DNA of 41,658 nucleotides from the NCBI GenBank assembly GCA_945870785.1, contig CAMBTK010000010.1, positions 1 to 41,658 of the forward strand, read 5' to 3'. A program made the translations under genes and the position numbers. The stretch's first letter is position 1; every line of letters starts with the position of its first letter. A model generated the notes under the pieces. That model did not search any database. It was not told the DNA's origin and saw only the letters and a program-made list of their open reading frames with translations. This document shows positions 36,055-41,658 of this stretch, one piece after another. The stretch is from Sulfurimonas crateris (lineage in GTDB: Bacteria > Campylobacterota > Campylobacteria > Campylobacterales > Sulfurimonadaceae).

Positions 36055-36921
36055 TTGAGCGAACTCTTGAAATTGCTGCGTATTCATCAATATATAAAAA
36101 ATCTTTTTGTTTTTATGCCTCTATTGTTCTCTTTCGCATATACAGATACTCATGACAACATAAATACCCTTGGCGCATTTGTACTTTTTTCTCTGATTGC
36201 AAGTAGTATCTATATCTTTAACGACCTTATGGATATAGATGAAGATAGAGCACACCCGACTAAAAGAGAGCGCCCTCTTGCAAGTGGAACTGTCTCTTTA
36301 AAAAATGCAAAGATTTTAATCTTTCTTCTATCCTTTACATCTCTGTCTCTCTCATTTTTACTTAGTTTTGAGCTTTTTATTGTTCTCTTTATCTATTTTG
36401 TTTTAAATATCTTCTACTCAATAAAACTCAAACATATCGCTATTTTAGACATCTTTATAATCGCTACTGGTTTTGTTTTAAGACTTTTCGCTGGTTCTGT
36501 TGTAACTGGCATAAACCTCTCCATGTGGATTATTCTTATGACTTTTCTTCTTGCTATATTTTTAGCACTTGCAAAAAGAAGAGATGATGTACTGCTATCA
36601 CTTGATGGGCAAGAGACTAGAAAAAATATAGACGGCTACAACCTTGAGTTCGTAAATGCCTCAATGGTTCTTATGGCTGGAGTTGTAATCGTTAGCTACA
36701 TACAGTACACAATATCACCAGAGGTTATAGAGAGGATAGGAACAGAGCACCTATACATAACCTCTTTTTTTGTAATTCTTGGCATACTTAGATATATGCA
36801 GATAACTTTTGTAGAACAAGATAGCGGTAGCCCAACTAAAATAATTATAAGAGACACCTTTTTAAAACTGACTATTGCCCTCTGGCTCATTAGCTTTTTA
36901 ATAGTAGTAAAACTTTTATGA
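36055..36921 (+). CDS. UbiA-family polyprenyl-phosphate phosphoribosyltransferase (DPPR synthase-like)
   Basis: 288 residues with about eight to nine membrane segments. The first Asp motif is NDLMDIDEDRAHPTKRERPL (about 56-75); the HPTKR-x-RP-x-A-x-G extension is characteristic of decaprenyl-phosphate phosphoribosyltransferases (Rv3806c/UbiA of mycobacteria) and not of quinone or heme UbiA enzymes. The second Asp-rich motif is at RRDDVLLSLDGQETR. The reaction is polyprenyl phosphate + PRPP to polyprenyl-phosphoryl-5-phosphoribose. TTG start. It is the first gene in an operon that also has the next steps, which makes the assignment strong. It overlaps the GtrA gene by four bases. Confidence 0.9.
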   Translation: MSELLKLLRIHQYIKNLFVFMPLLFSFAYTDTHDNINTLGAFVLFSLIASSIYIFNDLMDIDEDRAHPTKRERPLASGTVSLKNAKILIFLLSFTSLSLSFLLSFELFIVLFIYFVLNIFYSIKLKHIAILDIFIIATGFVLRLFAGSVVTGINLSMWIILMTFLLAIFLALAKRRDDVLLSLDGQETRKNIDGYNLEFVNASMVLMAGVVIVSYIQYTISPEVIERIGTEHLYITSFFVILGILRYMQITFVEQDSGSPTKIIIRDTFLKLTIALWLISFLIVVKLL

Positions 36922-37307
36922 TTGCATTTAGATATATACTCTTTGCAGTTCTCTCAACTGCACTAAACATAGCTTTTCAATACCTTAGTTTTATGCTCTA
37001 CGATGGCTTCTTATCGCTCTATATTGCGATGTTTATCGGAACAGTTGCTGGTTTGGTTTTAAAGTATATTCTTGATAAAAAATATATCTTTTTTCATACA
37101 CCAAAGAGTAAAAAAGATGATGGTAAAAAGTTTTTTCTCTACTCTTTGATGGGAGTATTTACTACTGTTATCTTTTGGGGTTTTGAGATTGGGTTTGATA
37201 CTCTGTTTGTAAATGAAAATGCAAAATACATAGGTGCCGTTATAGGTCTTAGTATTGGCTACGTTGTCAAGTATTTTCTTGATAAAAAATTTGTCTTTAA
37301 GGATTAG
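36918..37307 (+). CDS. GtrA-family small membrane protein
   Basis: 129 residues with four membrane segments in two pairs, each followed by a similar motif: LKYILDKKYIFF (about 48-59) and VKYFLDKKFVFK (about 117-128). This is the GtrA fold, whose members help move or anchor polyprenyl-phosphate sugars. In mycobacteria the GtrA protein Rv3789 is linked to decaprenyl-phosphoryl-arabinose and is encoded beside dprE1, so the same partnership is likely here. ATGA overlap with the UbiA gene; the next gene follows by 2 bases. Confidence 0.88.
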   Translation: MIAFRYILFAVLSTALNIAFQYLSFMLYDGFLSLYIAMFIGTVAGLVLKYILDKKYIFFHTPKSKKDDGKKFFLYSLMGVFTTVIFWGFEIGFDTLFVNENAKYIGAVIGLSIGYVVKYFLDKKFVFKD

Positions 37308-37309
37308 TT

Positions 37310-38602
37310 ATGAGTCTGCTTAGTTGGGGAATGTTTCCAAATATACAAAACAAAATCTTTGCACTAAGGGATGATAAGAGTCTATCTTCATACATAAAAG
37401 AGACAGATGAGTTTATACCTTATGGAAATGGCAGAAGCTATGGAGATAGCGCACTAAACGATAATCTCCTCTACGCAAAACCATACAACAACTTTTTATC
37501 TTTTGATGAAGACAAAGGGATACTAGAGGCTCAAGTAGGGGTACTTCTTAGCGAAATACTAGAAGCTTTTGTCAGTCGTGGATGGTTTTTAAAAGTAACC
37601 CCTGGCACAAAACTCATAACTCTTGGCGGAGCAATTGCAAGTGATGTACATGGCAAAAATCACCACGTTGAGGGGTGTTTTAGCGAGTGTGTTGAAGAGT
37701 TTACTATCATGGGTGTTGATGGCGATATTAAGAGCTGTAAAAAAGGTGATGAGCTGTTTTTAGCTACATGTGGCGGCATGGGCTTAACTGGTGTAATCCT
37801 ACGTGCAAAAATATCACTAAAGAAGATAAACTCTAAAAATATAAACCAAACAACCATTAAAACAAAAAACTTAAAAGAGACCTTTGAAGCGTTTGAAGCA
37901 CATAAAGAAAAGCCCTATTCTGTGGCTTGGATAGACTGTTTGGCAAAGGATGAAGATATCGGAAAATGTCTCTTAATGGTTGGAGATTTTGCAGATGATG
38001 GCAACTTGGAGTACAAAAGCAAAAAGAAGCTAACCATTCCATTTAATTTCCCATCATTTGCGCTAAACACTCTAAGCGTAAAGGCGTTTAACTATCTCTA
38101 CTACGCAAAAGCAAAAGATGGTATCTCAAAGCAAAAAGTAGATATCGATACATTTTTTTATCCTCTTGACGCCATTGGAGATTGGAACAAAATCTATGGA
38201 AGAGGCGGATTTACGCAGTATCAGTTTATCCTTCCTAAAGAGCAGAGTTATGAAGGATTAAAAGAGATTCTTACAAAGATTTCTGCTTCAGGCAAAGGGT
38301 CGTTTTTGGCTGTTTTAAAGCTATACGGCAAAGAGAATAAAAACTACCTCTCATTTCCTCTTGAAGGCTACTCTTTAGCCCTTGACTTTAAGATAGAGAG
38401 TGGACTCTTTGAGCTTTTAGATACGCTTGATGAGGTTGTTTTAAAGTATGGCGGAAGAATTTATCTAACAAAAGATGTGCGAGTAAGCAAAGAGACATTT
38501 GAGAAGGGCTATCCTCAAATAGAGAAATTTAGAGCATTTAGAAAAGAGCATAAAATGGATAAAAAATTAAATTCACTGCAATCAAAAAGGGTTCAAATAT
38601 GA
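37310..38602 (+). CDS. FAD-dependent polyprenylphosphoryl-ribose oxidase, DprE1-like
   Basis: 430 residues. VAO-type flavoenzyme: FIPYGNGRSYGDSAL (about 35-49), VTPGTKLITLGGAIASDVHG (96-115), the DprE1 signature HGKNHH (114-119), GRGGFTQYQFILP (297-309) and LTKDVR (386-391) with the catalytic-site Lys 388. With the neighbouring reductase it would convert polyprenyl-phosphoryl-ribose to the arabinose form through a 2-keto intermediate. At the place of the Cys that benzothiazinones attack in Mycobacterium tuberculosis (Cys387), the segment reads EGYSLALDF, with Ala 357. ATG preceded by AAGGA; overlaps the reductase by four bases. Confidence 0.9.
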   Translation: MSLLSWGMFPNIQNKIFALRDDKSLSSYIKETDEFIPYGNGRSYGDSALNDNLLYAKPYNNFLSFDEDKGILEAQVGVLLSEILEAFVSRGWFLKVTPGTKLITLGGAIASDVHGKNHHVEGCFSECVEEFTIMGVDGDIKSCKKGDELFLATCGGMGLTGVILRAKISLKKINSKNINQTTIKTKNLKETFEAFEAHKEKPYSVAWIDCLAKDEDIGKCLLMVGDFADDGNLEYKSKKKLTIPFNFPSFALNTLSVKAFNYLYYAKAKDGISKQKVDIDTFFYPLDAIGDWNKIYGRGGFTQYQFILPKEQSYEGLKEILTKISASGKGSFLAVLKLYGKENKNYLSFPLEGYSLALDFKIESGLFELLDTLDEVVLKYGGRIYLTKDVRVSKETFEKGYPQIEKFRAFRKEHKMDKKLNSLQSKRVQI

Positions 38603-39330
38603 GTTATGTTTTAATAATCGGAGCGAAAAGCGACATAGCAAAAGAGGTGGCACGTGTATATGCAAAAAATGGCTACAACCTCTACTTGGCATCAAGAGAG
38701 TCTGAATCTCTTGCGGATTTAAAACAAGATATTGAGATAAGAAGCGGTGTGGAAGTAAAATTGGTTGAGTTTGATATAACTGCCTTTGATACACATGAAG
38801 AGTTTTACACCTCACTCAGCGAGAGACCACTTGGAGTTATCGTTGTAGCTGGTTTTATGTGTGAGCAAAAAGTAGCTCAAAAAGATTGGAGCAAAACTCT
38901 ACAAACCATAAATGTAAACTATACAGGTGCGCTTAGTATCTTAAACATAGTAGCAAATGATTTTGAAAAAGAGAGACGCGGGTTTATAGTTGGTGTCAGC
39001 TCTGTCGCAGGAGATCGTGGCAGAAAAGCAAACTATATCTATGGAAGTGCTAAAGCTGGTTTTTCTGCGTACTTAAGTGGTCTAAGAAATAGACTCTATG
39101 AGAGTGGTGTTAGTGTTTTAAGTGTAAAACCTGGCTTTGTAAATACTAAAATGACCGAGTCACTCGACTTGCCTCAAAATCTTACAGCACAGCCACAAGA
39201 GGTTGCAGAGGATATATTTAACGCTCAACAGCGTGGAAGAAACATACTCTATACAAAAACCATCTGGATGTTTATTATGTTAGTTATCAAACATATACCA
39301 GAGTCTATTTTTAAGAAAATGAGCATATGA
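38599..39330 (+). CDS. SDR reductase, DprE2-like (keto-arabinose forming partner)
   Basis: 243 residues. Short-chain dehydrogenase: N-terminal VLIIGAKSDIAKEVARVYA (about 4-22) with the GAxSDIA variant of the dinucleotide loop typical of DprE2 rather than TGxxxGIG, NVNYTGALSILNIV, the catalytic VGVSSVAGDRG (Ser) and YIYGSAKAGF (Tyr-x-x-x-Lys), then VKPGFVNTKMT. It ends with a hydrophobic stretch (WMFIMLVIKHIPESIF) also seen in DprE2. It would reduce the 2-keto sugar to polyprenyl-phosphoryl-D-arabinose using NAD(P)H. ATGA overlaps on both sides. Confidence 0.88.
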   Translation: MSYVLIIGAKSDIAKEVARVYAKNGYNLYLASRESESLADLKQDIEIRSGVEVKLVEFDITAFDTHEEFYTSLSERPLGVIVVAGFMCEQKVAQKDWSKTLQTINVNYTGALSILNIVANDFEKERRGFIVGVSSVAGDRGRKANYIYGSAKAGFSAYLSGLRNRLYESGVSVLSVKPGFVNTKMTESLDLPQNLTAQPQEVAEDIFNAQQRGRNILYTKTIWMFIMLVIKHIPESIFKKMSI

Positions 39331-40799
39331 TTAAAGGTTATCAAAAAGAGGCTATTTGGCTCTTTGGTATCTTTGTCTTTAAGATAGCGATACTTGTTTT
39401 ACTACCTTTAACTGGCGATGAAGCCTACTTTATAAAGTGGGCAAATCACTTGGATTTTGGCTACTATGACCATCCTCCCATGGTTGGCTGGGTAATATAT
39501 CTGATGAGTTTTTTTAGTGATTCGCATATCTTCTTTAGGCTTTTTTCAGTTGCTACAACTTTTGTAACTGCTTATGTTATCTATAAAATAGCCCTGCTCT
39601 ATCAGATACAAAAAGATAAAGCTCTCTTAGTTTCATTTATCTTTTTAGCTTCTCCTATTGATGTGTTACTTGTGCTTATGACAAATGATGTATCACTTCT
39701 CTTCTTTAGCGCACTTGGAACTCTTATGTTTTTGTACTCTCTACAAAAAGAGAAGCTATCTTACGCCATCTTTGCTGGGCTCTTTTTGGGGTCTGCCTTT
39801 TTAAGTAAATATTTTGCTGTTTTTTTGATGTTTTCTCTGCTCATTTTCTCTTTTTATATCTATGGACGCCGTGCGATAAAGAGCGTCTCTATCGTTGCTT
39901 TTATTGTCTCTCTTTTTATCGCTCAAAACCTCTACTTTAACTATAATAGCTGCTGGAACAATATCCTCTTTAACTTCTTTGCAAGAACAGAGAATAATGG
40001 TTATAACATTGGAACTGTTTTAGGCTATTTTGGACTAATTTTATATATTTTTACACCTTGGGGATTGTACTTTTTATACAAAACGACTTTTAGTAAAAAC
40101 ACTCTACTAAAGCTTCTTGTATCGATTTTAAGTGTTGGATTTTTTATCTTTTTGACAGTCTCTTTAAAAAATAAAATAGGTCTTCACTGGTTTTTGATAT
40201 TTGTGCCATATATATTTCTGCTCTTTGCTTTTATGGATGAGAGTTATCTAAAAAAACTTTTCCGTTATAACGCTATCTTTAGCGCTGTTCATATCCTAAT
40301 CTTGATAACTATTTTAAATATTCCGACATCACTTCTTCGTGAGCATAAAAAATACTCAGACATTATTATGTATACCCAGCCAGAGGCACTCTGCGAGAAG
40401 CTTGAAGAGTTTGATAATGAGAGAATTTTTACGCTTGGTTATTCAACTGCATCTCTTCTATCTCACTACTGTAAAAGAGAGATAAATGTTATCTTTAACA
40501 ACTCAAAATATGGTCGAATGGATGATAAGCTCTTAGATATAAGAACACTTCAGAGCAAAGACATTACTATCTTTAACAAAAATGCTATAAATGAGAAGCA
40601 ACTACAAAGCGTATGCTCCTCATTTGAGCAGAGCAGTTTTGAGCTAAGCGGTGCAACTTTTTACACAGCAACATGCAAGAATTTTAACTATAATGAGTAT
40701 AAAAAAGAGTATCTTGAGTATCAAAATGAACACTTTTATAATATTCCACAATGGCTTCCCATCGGGAAATGCTACTTTAAAGAGAGGTACTTTAATTGA
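39327..40799 (+). CDS. GT39/ArnT-like polyprenyl-phosphate-sugar glycosyltransferase
   Basis: 490 residues: about eleven membrane segments in residues 1-340 and a soluble C-terminal region of ~150. The first periplasmic loop holds LTGDEAYFIKWANHLDFGYY and DHPPMVGWVI (about 28-58), the acidic site of GT39/GT83 (ArnT, PMT) enzymes that use polyprenyl-phosphate sugars as donors. Located in the operon for polyprenyl-phosphoryl-arabinose synthesis, it is the natural candidate to move arabinofuranose to a periplasmic acceptor, which could be lipid A, a glycan or a pilin-like protein; the acceptor is unknown. Overlaps both neighbours by four bases. Confidence 0.85.
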   Translation: MIKGYQKEAIWLFGIFVFKIAILVLLPLTGDEAYFIKWANHLDFGYYDHPPMVGWVIYLMSFFSDSHIFFRLFSVATTFVTAYVIYKIALLYQIQKDKALLVSFIFLASPIDVLLVLMTNDVSLLFFSALGTLMFLYSLQKEKLSYAIFAGLFLGSAFLSKYFAVFLMFSLLIFSFYIYGRRAIKSVSIVAFIVSLFIAQNLYFNYNSCWNNILFNFFARTENNGYNIGTVLGYFGLILYIFTPWGLYFLYKTTFSKNTLLKLLVSILSVGFFIFLTVSLKNKIGLHWFLIFVPYIFLLFAFMDESYLKKLFRYNAIFSAVHILILITILNIPTSLLREHKKYSDIIMYTQPEALCEKLEEFDNERIFTLGYSTASLLSHYCKREINVIFNNSKYGRMDDKLLDIRTLQSKDITIFNKNAINEKQLQSVCSSFEQSSFELSGATFYTATCKNFNYNEYKKEYLEYQNEHFYNIPQWLPIGKCYFKERYFN

Positions 40800-41374
40800 A
40801 TCTAGCCCTATTTGATTTTGATGGAACACTTAGCACAAAAGACTCTTTGGATGAGTTTTTAAAATATAGCGTTGGCAAAAAGAGATACACTCTAAATATG
40901 CTCAAATTTATCCCTGATTTAGCTCTTTGGAAACTTAGAATAATAGATAACTCAATAGCAAAAGAGCGTCTTTTTGCTATATTTTTCAAAGGTATGGATG
41001 AAGCTCTTTTTCGCGCAAAAGCAAAAAACTTCTCCCTATATAGACTCGATGCGATAATAGATGAAGCGAGGATGAAAATCCTTGAGCAACACCAAGAAGG
41101 CAACTCAAGAGTAATCATAGTTTCTGCTTCCATGAGATGTTGGCTGGAGCCATGGTGCAATAAAAACGGCATTGAGCTTCTATCTACTGAACTAAAGTTT
41201 GAAGACGGAAAATTTAGCGGTAAATTTTTAACCCCAAATTGCCATGGAGAAGAGAAAGCAAAACGCATCAAAGAGTATCTAAATCTTGATGAGTATGAGA
41301 CAATCTATGCCTATGGCGACAGCTCAGGAGACACACAAATGTTAGCCCTCGCGCACAAGAGCATAAAGTACTAA
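40796..41374 (+). CDS. HAD-IB family phosphatase
   Basis: 192 residues. HAD motifs: DFDGTLSTKDS (motif I, catalytic Asp 7 and Asp 9), IIVSASM (II), the Lys of HGEEKAKRIKE (III) and AYGDSSGDTQML (IV). SerB/YfhB-like type. The pathway needs a phosphatase to convert polyprenyl-phosphoryl-5-phosphoribose to polyprenyl-phosphoryl-ribose; in mycobacteria a PAP2-type enzyme is assigned to it. From family knowledge, UbiA homologues in other Proteobacteria carry a fused HAD domain, which supports this role here (inference). TTG start overlapping the previous stop; last gene of the operon. Confidence 0.85.
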   Translation: MNLALFDFDGTLSTKDSLDEFLKYSVGKKRYTLNMLKFIPDLALWKLRIIDNSIAKERLFAIFFKGMDEALFRAKAKNFSLYRLDAIIDEARMKILEQHQEGNSRVIIVSASMRCWLEPWCNKNGIELLSTELKFEDGKFSGKFLTPNCHGEEKAKRIKEYLNLDEYETIYAYGDSSGDTQMLALAHKSIKY

Positions 41375-41410
41375 TTAAAATCTAATGGACTAATGACTCT
41401 AACCTTGTTT

Positions 41411-41441
41411 AAACTACATCGTGTTTATTATGTAGTTTTTT
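41411..41441 (+). terminator. Rho-independent terminator of the arabinose operon
   Basis: AAACTACAT (41411-41419) pairs perfectly with ATGTAGTTT (41430-41438) around a 10-base loop, and the stem runs into a T tract ending at 41441. It lies 37 bases after the HAD stop. Confidence 0.7.
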
Positions 41442-41445
41442 CAAC

Positions 41446-41592
41446 AATTAACAAACACTTTTGTATGTTATTTCTCTATATGACATTTAACACACACTAA
41501 ATATTTAAGAATAATATGTATTTTTTCTCTTAAGGTTAAAAAATATTGAAATTTATCATATTTTTCATCAAATTTTAATAATTAACACACAT
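41446..41592 (+). repeat. Three similar 13-bp direct repeats upstream of an outgoing promoter
   Basis: AATTAACAAACAC (41446-41458), ATTTAACACACAC (41485-41497) and AATTAACACACAT (41580-41592) share the form AWTTAACAMACAY. A shorter TTTAACATG follows at 41592-41600. The stretch 41442-41610 contains no gene. Repeats of this kind could be sites for a response regulator, but AT-rich chance similarity cannot be excluded. Confidence 0.4.
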
Positions 41593-41610
41593 TTAACATG
41601 TAAGTTATTT

Positions 41611-41639
41611 TTGTTTTTTTAAGTTGCTATGTATATAAT
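41611..41639 (+). promoter_or_regulatory. Probable promoter for a gene beyond the right edge
   Basis: TTGTTT (41611-41616), a 17-base spacer and TATAAT (41634-41639). The transcript would begin near 41646 and leave the window, so the gene served is unknown. Confidence 0.5.
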
Positions 41640-41658
41640 GTGTTTGAATAAATAGTTA

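Overview
The window is AT-rich and gene-dense. Gene content and order point to the Campylobacterota, most likely a Sulfurimonas-like free-living species. From memory, the block murF - alpha/beta hydrolase - ddl - ruvA - DUF342/FapA, divergent from murJ - cysS, matches the order seen in Campylobacter. No database comparison was possible. TTG and GTG starts are common.

Layout. (1) 1-6701, minus strand: the N-terminal 2,233 codons of a giant RTX-type (hemolysin-type Ca-binding) surface or secreted protein that runs off the left edge, with its own promoter. (2) 6776-10042, minus: a tightly linked set of DUF2156 protein, RimI-like N-acetyltransferase and a TPR-glycosyltransferase. (3) A tRNA-Gln(TTG), then a HIT-family hydrolase. 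(4) 10897-18367, minus: one long compact operon of fapA-like, ruvA, ddl, hydrolase, murF-like, TRAP dctQ and dctM. (5) 18471-21264, plus: murJ and cysS. (6) 21265-24944: NDH-2-like oxidoreductase, an RlmI-like methyltransferase, a DJ-1 protein, and an HD-GYP gene broken by an in-frame TGA.

(7) 25156-35883 is the most unusual part: two operons that converge tail to tail. Together they encode two different circularly permuted ATP-grasp/alpha-E systems (one as separate genes, one fused), two transglutaminase-like proteins (one with a DUF2126 region) and two tandem succinylglutamate desuccinylase/aspartoacylase paralogues, the second of which has lost its zinc ligands. This looks like an expanded amidoligase-type system that makes, trims or attaches an unknown peptide or amide. 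Its product cannot be read from the sequence.

(8) 36055-41374, plus: a six-gene operon with every gene abutting or overlapping the next: DPPR-synthase-like UbiA prenyltransferase, GtrA protein, DprE1-like oxidase, DprE2-like reductase, a GT39/ArnT-like membrane glycosyltransferase and a HAD phosphatase. It is a near-complete polyprenyl-phosphoryl-D-arabinose pathway of the mycobacterial type in a Gram-negative setting, with a candidate arabinosyltransferase. It ends in a clear hairpin terminator, followed by an AT-rich spacer with three similar 13-bp repeats upstream of a promoter that reads out of the window.
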